NCBI GenBank assembly: GCA_903957365.1
Contig: CAJBPB010000244.1
Span: 1 to 38,030 of the forward strand
Origin: an uncultured Bacteroidota bacterium
GTDB lineage: Bacteria > Bacteroidota > Bacteroidia > Bacteroidales > F082
DNA length: 38,030 nt
Reading direction: 5' to 3'
The position numbers were made by a program, and so were the translations under genes. A model generated the notes under the pieces. The model made no database searches and was not told the DNA's origin. It saw nothing but the letters and a program-made list of their open reading frames with translations. Shown piece after piece: positions 24,855 through 32,726 of the stretch (its first letter is position 1; every line of letters begins with the position of its first letter).

Positions 24855-27737
24855 TTAGAAAAATTTGTAACCTACCCGAAGCTGAAATGTTGTACCTTGA
24901 TTTAAACGGGTAAAGTACTGATCAGAGGCACCAAATGATTCATAAACAGATTCTTTAGTGGAATTCAATATGTTTTCGACTTTCAAACCGATTTGCACAT
25001 GTTTTTTTATTCCCAGACTCTTGTTCATGTTTAAGTTCAGACTATGAAAAGGTTTGCTATAAATGTCAGGTCGATCAACAATACCAACATATTCAAGTGT
25101 TTTGCCCTGAACATTGTAGTAAATACCAGCCTCCAATCCTTTCCAGATGCCTTTTTCGCCTCCGTTATATGCTAAACCAGCATTTGCTATGAAAGGTGCC
25201 TGACCGGCCATATCACGGTATTCATCAATATTTTGACCTGTCCGGGCATTTTCAATACGCGAATCGTATTCAGTTTTACTAAGTTTTATACTTGATCGGG
25301 TAAATGTAAGGTTGGTGGTGAAAGTCAGATTTTTAAAATATGAACTCAACAAATCAAGGTTTTGACGCAACTCAATTTCGACACCAATTACCTTTCCATC
25401 ACCAACATTCCGGGGTTGGAATGCGTTTGCCTGGGTGACATATTGTACAATTTCTATCGGACGATTAAAATCCTTGTAGAAAGAACTTAAAGAGATGGTT
25501 TGTCCTTTTTCTCTGAATAATTCCCATCTGATATCGTAATTCTGAATCTCGGTGCTTTGTAAATTACCATCCCAGTATTCGATACCGGCAACATCGTTGG
25601 CATCACGAAACAATCCGCCTACGAAAGTGCGCCCACTGATCGGGTCAAATATTTCTGCATAGGAAAGTTCTTTGAAAGAAGGGCGCGCGATTGTTTTTGC
25701 ATAGGAAAACCGGATGTTCTGCTTCTCGTTCAGATTGTAGATAAGATTTACTGTTGGAAAAAGATCGAAATCGTTAATTACTTCGGCATTATCCAAAACA
25801 TTGGTTCCAAGTTGATCCTGACCCGTATAATGTTGTATGAAATTTTCTCCCCTGACACCAATAACTGCTTTCATCCGGTTGAAAGGGCTGATGTCTCCTG
25901 AGATATAAATACCCGTATTACTGCTGTTGGCATTAAATTGATTTGGATTGGTTGGCACAAACGATGCTTCGTAGGTTGTACCATTGTTAGTACCTGCCAT
26001 CGGCCAAAGGTTTTCCGGTCTGAATATTTCGTTTGGATCTCCTGTTAAAGGCACATTGCGCAGATTGATAGCAAAACTGTTAATGCTGTAAACGCGTTCT
26101 TTTATAACCTGCGAACCGCCAAACTTCAAATTGGCCTTTTGCCCGCGAAATTTAAATTCTTTCGTGAGATGAATCACACCAGCTAAATTCGTTTCTTTTA
26201 GATTACGCCAGATTCTTTCAGGGAAACCGGATTCTGTGCTGATACTATAAGCGTCTTCACGGACTTCGTACCGTGTGAAGCGAACATCAGGGTCTTCAAT
26301 TTTTGAAAAAGTCGGCGACAGTTTCCAGTTTATTTGCCAGTTATTGAAAAAATGCTTTCCGTTTAGTAATACATTGGTTAATGAGCGCTGGCTGTATTCG
26401 AGATTATGCTGATATCCTTCAAAAACAGAACCCTGATCAGATCCCTGATAACTAAATTCACCCGCTTTTGATTCACCATTTTGCAGGTGAAGCACATTCA
26501 AAGAGTATTTTGAGTTTTTTGTTTTTACGGCGATACCCGCAATCCCACCCAATAAAACTGTATTCACTCCATAATTTCCAATTTGAAATTCCCTAACATC
26601 CATCTCATTCACATCAGGATTGCCTGATAAACCATAACGACCGTACTCAGCATTTTCAAAGTATTCAGTGTTATTTTTATAGGAAAGTGAGAGGTTGTAG
26701 CCCCAGGTTAATTTCTCACCTGCAATTTGATTTCCAAAAGAAGCACCTATGCTATAGTCCATCAGACTGGTTTTTTTCATAGCACCCATTACCGGATTAA
26801 AGTTTTTCAATATTTCCTGGTAGCGTTGTCCTTTTTCGCCATCAGGATTACCCACAACTTCCGAAAAGAAAGGAATGTCAGAGGTGGCAGGTATTTTACG
26901 CGTTCCGTCATCAAACCCCAGAAAATCAGTTTTGCCACCTTCATAAGTCAGATAATCTGAATTAAAATGCATATCCGGATTAAAACCTGCGCTTATTGAT
27001 ATATTTCCCATTTTTTCTTCCTGAAAATCCTTTGTTGTGATGTCAATCACTCCACCGGTAAAATCAGCAGGAAGCTCTGCGGAGAATGATTTCACAACAA
27101 TGATATTGTCGATAATGTTGGTGGGGAAAATATCCATTTGAATGGTATTTCGATCCGGGTCAAGGCCAGGGATATCCATGCCATTGAGAATCGTTTTGGT
27201 ATACCGGTCGCCAAGTCCGCGGACGTACACATACTTTCCTCCCTCGACAGAAACGCCTGGAACGCGTTTCATTGATGAGGCCGCATCCGAATCGCCAATC
27301 TTCCTGAAATTAACAGATGAAATACCATCCAGAACATTGGCAGATTTTTGCTTCATTGTGAGTATGGCTGCCTCTGAACTCCGGACAGCCTCAGCGGTTA
27401 CCGTTACCTCAGCAAGTTCAATTCTGGCTTCTTTCATGCGCAGATTGTCAAGTAAGCTGACTTCGCCTGATTTTACCTCAATTTCTTTAATGTTGATTGT
27501 TTCATATGAAATAAACGAAACCCTGATGTTATATGAACCTGGTTCAACATTCAGGTTGAATTTTCCATCAAAATCAGTCATTGTACCCATCTGTGTTCCT
27601 TCGATGAATATGGTCACGCCAGGGAGAGATTCTCCTGTAGCATCGTCGAATACCGTACCTCTTATATTGGATTGCTGGGCATATAACAAGGAGGTAAGAA
27701 ATACCGGGAAAATAAACAAGAATAATTTAAATCGCAT
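24855..27737 (-). CDS. TonB-dependent outer-membrane receptor with carboxypeptidase-like N-terminal domain
   Basis: This 960-residue outer-membrane transporter has a signal peptide (about residues 1-20) and a carboxypeptidase D regulatory-like domain (about residues 22-110). A plug domain (about residues 120-230) carries KRVPGVSVEGGKYVYVRGLGDRY and LNGMDIPG. A 22-strand barrel follows, ending in the aromatic FQLRVGYKFF. No SusD partner is adjacent, unlike glycan systems. Instead the gene follows a lipoprotein gene whose promoter carries the Pho-type repeat array. The likely substrate is a phosphorus-containing compound, or a ligand bound by that lipoprotein; this is inference from context. 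An intercistronic hairpin (27769-27799) separates it from the lipoprotein gene, and it has no visible -7 element of its own. Confidence 0.9.
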   Translation of the reverse strand: MRFKLFLFIFPVFLTSLLYAQQSNIRGTVFDDATGESLPGVTIFIEGTQMGTMTDFDGKFNLNVEPGSYNIRVSFISYETINIKEIEVKSGEVSLLDNLRMKEARIELAEVTVTAEAVRSSEAAILTMKQKSANVLDGISSVNFRKIGDSDAASSMKRVPGVSVEGGKYVYVRGLGDRYTKTILNGMDIPGLDPDRNTIQMDIFPTNIIDNIIVVKSFSAELPADFTGGVIDITTKDFQEEKMGNISISAGFNPDMHFNSDYLTYEGGKTDFLGFDDGTRKIPATSDIPFFSEVVGNPDGEKGQRYQEILKNFNPVMGAMKKTSLMDYSIGASFGNQIAGEKLTWGYNLSLSYKNNTEYFENAEYGRYGLSGNPDVNEMDVREFQIGNYGVNTVLLGGIAGIAVKTKNSKYSLNVLHLQNGESKAGEFSYQGSDQGSVFEGYQHNLEYSQRSLTNVLLNGKHFFNNWQINWKLSPTFSKIEDPDVRFTRYEVREDAYSISTESGFPERIWRNLKETNLAGVIHLTKEFKFRGQKANLKFGGSQVIKERVYSINSFAINLRNVPLTGDPNEIFRPENLWPMAGTNNGTTYEASFVPTNPNQFNANSSNTGIYISGDISPFNRMKAVIGVRGENFIQHYTGQDQLGTNVLDNAEVINDFDLFPTVNLIYNLNEKQNIRFSYAKTIARPSFKELSYAEIFDPISGRTFVGGLFRDANDVAGIEYWDGNLQSTEIQNYDIRWELFREKGQTISLSSFYKDFNRPIEIVQYVTQANAFQPRNVGDGKVIGVEIELRQNLDLLSSYFKNLTFTTNLTFTRSSIKLSKTEYDSRIENARTGQNIDEYRDMAGQAPFIANAGLAYNGGEKGIWKGLEAGIYYNVQGKTLEYVGIVDRPDIYSKPFHSLNLNMNKSLGIKKHVQIGLKVENILNSTKESVYESFGASDQYFTRLNQGTTFQLRVGYKFF

Positions 27738-27768
27738 GATTATAAAATATGGTTTCTAATAACTGAGT

Positions 27769-27799
27769 AAAACTCGCGGGAAGAAGTCCCGCGAGTTTT
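27769..27799 (-). terminator. Hairpin between the lipoprotein and TonB-receptor genes
   Basis: AAAACTCGCGGGA and TCCCGCGAGTTTT make a 13-pair stem around the loop AGAAG, with T runs on both sides. It has the form of a strong terminator. Because no -7 element was found in the 88-base gap, it may act as a partial terminator or mRNA stabiliser that sets the ratio of the two proteins. Confidence 0.85.
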
Positions 27800-27825
27800 T
27801 GATATGATTTTATAAGAAAATGTTT

Positions 27826-29565
27826 TTAGAAATCGGCCAAAGCACCTGAAGCAGAAGCCCATGACCAATTATCAAATTTTGAAACATCAGCACCAACTGT
27901 ATTGGCACCTGCAGTTACTACTGTTACAAAAGCATCTGATCCGGCTGTAAAAAAGTCAGTTACAACTGTTCCGTCAGGTAAAGTAGCTTGAAGGTTTGAG
28001 GCTACAAGTCCGGCTGGGTTCAGATCAAAATCCTGACCGGCTGCAATACCGAAGAAATAAATTGCTGTCATTTCTACAATTGAATTGGCATCAAGATCAA
28101 CCAAACCATCTGCACCGTCTGCATAAACAGAACCGTTCTTTAGTGTATGGCCAGCTTCCATGGTTCCTTCAGGTCCATCGAGTTCAAAACACTCATCACC
28201 TGGATTCACAACGATAAAATTATCAAGTGTGCCTGCCCATGACATATCAGTATCCACTGCATCATCACCAGCATTCCAGATAATTGCATTTTTCACGCTT
28301 ACAGTACCACCGAACCATTCGATACCATCGTCCTGGTTGGCAACAATTTCAACGTTTTCGATGATAGTTCCTGAACCAACACCACCAAGGGTTAAACCAT
28401 TGATTTCATTTCCTTCACCAATATTTGCGCCGCCATGACGAATTGAGATGTAACGGATTACACCTGAGTTGTCAGTTGCGTTGGTACCACCGAAGAGTCC
28501 ATTCTGGTCAGATGGTGGAATACCTTCAATTTGAACAGATTCAGCATCGGCCGAGATAGGAGCACTTCCGAGGATGAGCAATCCACCCCATAAACCGTTT
28601 AAGTCTGTATCAAGGTTTGGACTGATTATTTGTCCTGGTACGATTTCGTCGGCAACGGAGGTGAAGATAATAGGTGAGTTTGCTGTTCCATCAGCCATTA
28701 GTTTACCACCACGGGCAATGATAAGTGCGGTAGCATTGGCGCCTGTTCCGGCCTCTCCTTTTACAATAACACCAGGTTGAATGGTAAGTGTTGCTCCGGA
28801 AAGAACAGCTATACGGCTTTGGAGTATATAGGTTTTACCGGTTTCCCAGGTAGTATTGACCGATATATTATTATTTACATCAATAACTGTCGATTCAACA
28901 ACAACATTGAGAACTGCAGTTGCAGAGCCAGTTTGGCTGCTGTTATCAGATATTGTAAGGATTACTGAACCGGCTCCTGATGTTGCAGAAGCAGTGTATG
29001 AAACAACAACGCTTCCGGAGGTTGAACCTGCAACGGCATCACTTGTTATTGTGGCAGTTCCATTGGTAGCATTCACTACTGATGAGGCATAACCACCTTC
29101 GGTAGTGAAATCAAAAGTCAGATCAATCGTTGTGCCAGCTGTAACATCCTGATTTGCAGGTGTATTTGCAACAGGTGCGTCAAAAGTGGCTTCTGCAACA
29201 ACGCTTATTACCGCTGTTCCATTTCCGGTTTGGTTGCTGTTGTCAGATACAGTCAGGAGAACAGAACCTGCGCCAGCTGTGTTACCGGCAGTATAGGTTA
29301 TAACAACAATGCCGGTGGTTGCGCCAGCTGTTGCATTTGTTTTAATGACTGCTGTTCCATTGTTTGCTGTTACAACTGCAGATTTGAATCCGGATTCCGC
29401 TGTATAATTAAATGTTAAATCAATCTCAGCACCAATTTGAGCTGACTGATTGGCAGGTGTAGTAACCACCGGTGATTTTAAGGTTACTACCTCGTCTTTT
29501 TTACAAGAAGTTGTGATGGCCATTGCGGCGATCAATACATACATTACGATTTTTTTCATATTCAT
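27826..29565 (-). CDS. Outer-membrane lipoprotein with two Ig-like repeats and a beta-helix domain
   Basis: This 579-residue protein has a lipoprotein signal peptide ending ITTSC, with Cys21 as the lipid site. Two homologous Ig-like repeats follow at residues 32-126 and 130-225 (TPANQ, then GAGSVLLTVSDNS or GAGSVILTISDNS). A right-handed beta-helix region fills about residues 230-560, with LWGGLLILGSAPIS, SIRHGGANIGEGNEINGL and acidic turns such as VANQDDGIEWFGG and NAGDDAVDTDMSW. Similar proteins are common beside TonB receptors in Bacteroidota, sometimes mislabelled as transporters. A role as surface ligand binder for the receptor is inferred. The start MNMKKIVMYV is chosen because the -7 element covers the upstream TTG. 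The promoter array predicts phosphate-limited expression. Confidence 0.8.
   Translation of the reverse strand: MNMKKIVMYVLIAAMAITTSCKKDEVVTLKSPVVTTPANQSAQIGAEIDLTFNYTAESGFKSAVVTANNGTAVIKTNATAGATTGIVVITYTAGNTAGAGSVLLTVSDNSNQTGNGTAVISVVAEATFDAPVANTPANQDVTAGTTIDLTFDFTTEGGYASSVVNATNGTATITSDAVAGSTSGSVVVSYTASATSGAGSVILTISDNSSQTGSATAVLNVVVESTVIDVNNNISVNTTWETGKTYILQSRIAVLSGATLTIQPGVIVKGEAGTGANATALIIARGGKLMADGTANSPIIFTSVADEIVPGQIISPNLDTDLNGLWGGLLILGSAPISADAESVQIEGIPPSDQNGLFGGTNATDNSGVIRYISIRHGGANIGEGNEINGLTLGGVGSGTIIENVEIVANQDDGIEWFGGTVSVKNAIIWNAGDDAVDTDMSWAGTLDNFIVVNPGDECFELDGPEGTMEAGHTLKNGSVYADGADGLVDLDANSIVEMTAIYFFGIAAGQDFDLNPAGLVASNLQATLPDGTVVTDFFTAGSDAFVTVVTAGANTVGADVSKFDNWSWASASGALADF
28891..29472 (-). 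repeat. Two tandem Ig-like domain repeats within the lipoprotein gene
   Basis: Two roughly 95-codon units in direct tandem share about half of their residues and most of the domain pattern (for example SDNSNQTG and SDNSSQTG). They indicate a domain duplication within the gene. Confidence 0.8.
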
Positions 29566-29589
29566 TAATTTGGGTTTAAATTTCGTTTG

Positions 29590-29667
29590 CAAAGGAACTT
29601 ATTCTAAATTTTCCGAATATTAAGAGAATCTTATGATAGTGTTATGTTTGTATTAAGGTAAGATCAA
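29590..29667 (-). promoter_or_regulatory. Predicted Pho-box array and -7 element of the lipoprotein/TonB operon
   Basis: On the minus strand six contiguous 11-base units run from 29667 down to 29602. They read TTGATCTTACC, TTAATACAAAC, ATAACACTATC, ATAAGATTCTC, TTAATATTCGG and AAAATTTAGAA; the fourth and sixth are weak. Twelve bases then lead to the end of the -7 element TTCCTTTG. The fifth unit differs by one base from a pstS unit, and the -7 element equals that of the porin. Confidence 0.6.
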
Positions 29668-29808
29668 GTAAAATGAATAAATCACGTAAATCATTGTTTA
29701 ACAATTATATACGACCTTACAGTAATTATTTTTGAGATCTAGATCTCAGAATCGCATCACTTTTCCGAATATTTGAGGCCAGATTGAAATAATTCTGAAA
29801 TGCAGTAA

Positions 29809-30039
29809 AGTAATGAATCAGAGATCATTCTGAACCTTGAAATTCGTTATTCGCCCAAAGCACAATTATTTTCAGGAGTTGGTTCTGTTTCACCAGGTTT
29901 AAGTTCAGTCATGTTGGTGTTGGATGCTGGTAGTGAGTATGATGTATTACCAAAAAAAACTTTCGAAGATGAAATTTTGATTTATCCTAAATCAATGAAA
30001 AATTCTAAATGCTTGCTAATGAGGATACTTATTTATTAG
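29809..30039 (+). pseudogene. Possible gene remnant without a start codon
   Basis: A 76-codon open run after the TAA at 29806-29808 reads through LNLEIRYSPKAQLFSG and VMLVLDAGSEYDVLPK to a TAG. It contains no ATG until the middle and I cannot assign a family. It could be the remnant of a gene lost between the divergent phosphate operons, or chance. The rest of the 29668-30070 intergenic stretch holds nothing else recognisable. Confidence 0.3.
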
Positions 30040-30070
30040 TCCGCAAAAAATATTTCTGTTTTATCTGTAA

Positions 30071-30137
30071 TTGATAAATAATTAACGATTTGTTAAAATT
30101 AATTTAACATTAAGGTAACATTAGATATATTCCTTTG
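30071..30137 (+). promoter_or_regulatory. Predicted Pho-box array and -7 element of the porin gene
   Basis: This is the cleanest array in the window. Units start at 30071 (TTGATAAATAA), 30082 (TTAACGATTTG), 30093 (TTAAAATTAAT), 30104 (TTAACATTAAG) and 30115 (GTAACATTAGA). Twelve bases then lead to the end of the -7 element TTCCTTTG (30130-30137). Transcription would start near 30144, about 14 bases before the ATG. Confidence 0.75.
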
Positions 30138-30157
30138 CGCAATCAAATATAACCAAA

Positions 30158-31483
30158 ATGAAAATGAAGAAATCTACATTCAGAAAAGCAATTCTAATCG
30201 CAGTTGTGGCCATGATCTCACCTGTTTTTATGGTAGCACAGGAAGTTGAGCAAACACCTTTTGATACACTTGCGACTTCGGTCAGCAAAGTACAGTCAGA
30301 CCTTAATCTGCTCAAAAAAATCAAAGTAACCGGTTACATTCAGGCACAATACCAAATTGCCGATTCAGCTGGTATTTCAAGTGTTGCAGGCGGGAGTTTC
30401 CCGGCAAATGTTGACAACCGTTTCTCTGTACGCAGAGGCCGTGTAAAATTTACCTACGACAATACGCTCACTTCGTCTGTTATTCAGATTGATGTTACCG
30501 AAAAGGGTGTAGCCATCAAAGACGCTTATATCAAAATAACAGAGCCCTGGTCAAAATCACTTAGTTTGACCGCCGGTGTTTTTGATCGCCCTTTCGGATA
30601 TGAAATCTCCTATTCGTCGAGTATGCGTGAATCACCTGAAAGAGCGCGGATGACGCAGACCTTATTTCCTGGTGAGCGCGATTTGGGCGCCAAAATCACT
30701 TTTCAGCCTCCGAAAACCTCTAAATGGAATTTCTTTAAAGCTGAAGCCGGATTATTTAATGGTTCGACAGGTTTAACATCTGATTTCGATTCAAAAAAGG
30801 ATTTTATCGGAAACATCGGAATTAACAGAACGACCAAAAGTGAAAAAATCAATTATGGATTCCGTGCTTCTTACTACAATGGAGGATGGAGACAATCGAC
30901 AAGTAAAGTGTATACGATGGCCGCTGACTCACTTGGCCTGAATGCTTTTTTGCTTGATTATGATACTGCCAATTATGGTGCAATCACCAAACGCGAATAC
31001 ATTGGATTTGACGGTCAGGTAAATGTTGACTGGGCAGCTGGTTTAACTTCATTCCGGGCTGAATATATACAAGGACTGCAACCCAGCATTTCATCCACCT
31101 CAGTGAGCCCCGTTGCACTTATCACCAATGACGCATTCAACAGAAACTTCCAGGGAATGTATTTCTACTTCCTTCAGAACATCGCCTCAACTAAATTTCA
31201 ATTTGTATTCAAATATGATATTTATGATCCCAATACGGATGTAAAAGGTGATGAGATTGGTAAAGGTGTTAAAAATTATGATGATCTGAAATTCTCTAAA
31301 ACAAACAAAAACGATATTAAATACACAACAACTGGTTTGGGTTTGGTATATCGTTACGACACCAATATCAAAGTAACAGCCTATTATGACATGGTAAAAA
31401 ACGAAACGAGCAAAAATTTGAAAGGCTATTCCCAGGATTTATCAGACAACGTATTCACACTGCGATTGCAATATAAGTTCTAA
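30158..31483 (+). CDS. Phosphate-selective porin (OprP/OprO family)
   Basis: This 441-residue outer-membrane porin has a signal peptide (about residues 1-27, ending MVAQ). A short coiled-coil stretch follows (LATSVSKVQSDLNLLKK), as is typical of the trimeric family. The barrel opens with VTGYIQAQYQ, then NRFSVRRGRVKFTYDN and DAYIKITEPWSKSLSLTAGVFDRPFGYE, and ends in LRLQYKF. OprP-type porins form anion channels that favour phosphate, pyrophosphate or polyphosphate. The gene lies directly upstream of pstS on the same strand but has its own Pho-type promoter. It is divergent from the lipoprotein/TonB operon. Confidence 0.9.
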   Translation: MKMKKSTFRKAILIAVVAMISPVFMVAQEVEQTPFDTLATSVSKVQSDLNLLKKIKVTGYIQAQYQIADSAGISSVAGGSFPANVDNRFSVRRGRVKFTYDNTLTSSVIQIDVTEKGVAIKDAYIKITEPWSKSLSLTAGVFDRPFGYEISYSSSMRESPERARMTQTLFPGERDLGAKITFQPPKTSKWNFFKAEAGLFNGSTGLTSDFDSKKDFIGNIGINRTTKSEKINYGFRASYYNGGWRQSTSKVYTMAADSLGLNAFLLDYDTANYGAITKREYIGFDGQVNVDWAAGLTSFRAEYIQGLQPSISSTSVSPVALITNDAFNRNFQGMYFYFLQNIASTKFQFVFKYDIYDPNTDVKGDEIGKGVKNYDDLKFSKTNKNDIKYTTTGLGLVYRYDTNIKVTAYYDMVKNETSKNLKGYSQDLSDNVFTLRLQYKF

Positions 31484-31499
31484 TCAGTTTTGATTAAAT

Positions 31500-31556
31500 T
31501 TAATATAAAATTAACAATCGCTTAATATTCAGTTAACATTAGAAAACAAATATTTG
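31500..31556 (+). promoter_or_regulatory. Predicted Pho-box array and -7 element of the pst operon
   Basis: Units start at 31500 (TTAATATAAAA), 31511 (TTAACAATCGC), 31522 (TTAATATTCAG) and 31533 (TTAACATTAGA). Thirteen bases then lead to the end of AATATTTG (31549-31556), a -7 element with A for the first T. The ATG of pstS follows 15 bases later. Confidence 0.72.
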
Positions 31557-31571
31557 TAAAAAATTAAAACC

Positions 31572-32408
31572 ATGAAAACAAGAATTTATATCGTAGCGCT
31601 GCTCTTTACAGCTACAATTATTACAGCAGCTTTTGCTCCTGCAGCTTTGATCCTGAAAATAAAGGGAAGTGATACCGTTTTGCCACTTTCACAAAAACTG
31701 GCCGAAACCTATATGAAGATTAATACTGAAGCAAAAATCACTGTTATGGGTGGTGGCAGCGGAGTTGGTATCGCGGCATTCCTCGATGGAACCACCGATA
31801 TTGCCATGTCGTCGCGCAAAATAAAAATGAGTGAGAAAATGAAATTGCAGGATGCCGGCAAAGCTTATAAGGAAACAATTATCGCTTATGATGCCTTGTC
31901 AGTAATCGTAAATCCAAATAACAAAGTGAAACAGCTTACCCGCGAGCAACTCGAAGGTATCTTCACTGGAAAAATCACAAATTGGAAAGATGTCGGTGGT
32001 GAAGATGAAAAAATCGTTGCCTATTCACGCGAATCAAGCTCAGGTACCTACGAATTCTTCAAAGAAAGTGTTCTGGCTAACAAAAATTATGGTTCTGCCA
32101 TCCTGATGATGCCTGCAACCGGTGCGATTGTTCAATCAGTAAGCCAGACCAAAGGTGCCATTGGTTACATAGGTTTCGCCTACCTTGAAAAAACCGTTCA
32201 TGCGATGAAAGTGTCTTATGACAAAGGCGCTACCTATATTGAACCTACAATTGCAAATGCGAAAAACGGAACTTATCCTGTTGTTCGTCCTTTGTATTAC
32301 TACGTGCTGAATAAAGATGCAGCCAAAGTAAAGCCATTCCTTGATTATATCTTATCAGCTGACGGACAAAAAGTTGTGGGCGAAGTAGGTTACATCACTG
32401 TAAAATAA
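31572..32408 (+). CDS. pstS: Phosphate ABC transporter substrate-binding protein
   Basis: This 278-residue periplasmic phosphate-binding protein of the Pst high-affinity system has a signal peptide at about residues 1-23. It carries the three phosphate-binding loops of the family: KGSDTVLPLS (residues 31-40), MGGGSGVGIAAFLDGTTDIAMSSR (residues 59-82, binding via GSG and the Asp/Ser region) and RESSSGTYEFF (residues 153-163). The later KGAIGYIGFAY block is also typical. It is the first gene of the pstS / wHTH / pstC / pstA / pstB / phoU operon, under a four-unit repeat array. It lacks a lipobox, so it is probably soluble. Confidence 0.96.
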   Translation: MKTRIYIVALLFTATIITAAFAPAALILKIKGSDTVLPLSQKLAETYMKINTEAKITVMGGGSGVGIAAFLDGTTDIAMSSRKIKMSEKMKLQDAGKAYKETIIAYDALSVIVNPNNKVKQLTREQLEGIFTGKITNWKDVGGEDEKIVAYSRESSSGTYEFFKESVLANKNYGSAILMMPATGAIVQSVSQTKGAIGYIGFAYLEKTVHAMKVSYDKGATYIEPTIANAKNGTYPVVRPLYYYVLNKDAAKVKPFLDYILSADGQKVVGEVGYITVK

Positions 32409-32420
32409 ATAAAGGCTTCC

Positions 32421-32726
32421 ATGAAACTCTTGATTGACAGGGAAAAATATTCGGTCATAAAGAACAAAGAGGAGATCAGCTTGCCCCGAAAGCAATTTGA
32501 GATCCTCTGGTTGCTTTGTTCGGTCCCCGGAAAGGTGTTCTCCAGACAAACCATTTTTGAGAAAATATGGGGTCAGGTATCAACTTCACAAGATAGAACG
32601 GTGGATGTTCATCTGTCAATCATGAGAAAAAAGGTTGGTCCTGAATTCTTCAAAACTATCAAAGGAATTGGATACAAAATTACCACCGATAAAATCGAGT
32701 TGAAAAATATTGAAGATTTAGCATGA
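32421..32726 (+). CDS. Stand-alone OmpR/PhoB-type winged-helix DNA-binding protein without receiver domain
   Basis: The whole 101-residue protein is one winged-helix domain of the OmpR/PhoB C-terminal type. An early beta-strand region (LPRKQFEILWLLCSVPGKVF) leads to SRQTIFEKIWG. The recognition helix DRTVDVHLSIMRKKVG is at residues 58-73, with the wing IKGIGYKIT after it. There is no phosphoacceptor receiver: only 12 bases separate the start from the pstS stop, so none was missed by a wrong start. Its 3' end overlaps pstC by four bases (ATGA), so it is translationally coupled in the pst operon. By resemblance and position it may bind the TTAAnA repeats, but this is inference. It could activate constitutively, or compete with a full-length PhoB encoded elsewhere. 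Confidence 0.88.
   Translation: MKLLIDREKYSVIKNKEEISLPRKQFEILWLLCSVPGKVFSRQTIFEKIWGQVSTSQDRTVDVHLSIMRKKVGPEFFKTIKGIGYKITTDKIELKNIEDLA

Noticed and set aside
28160-29418. Several plus-strand open frames opposite the lipoprotein gene
   Set aside because: They are antisense shadows of a biased, repetitive coding region with no promoters or recognisable domains.
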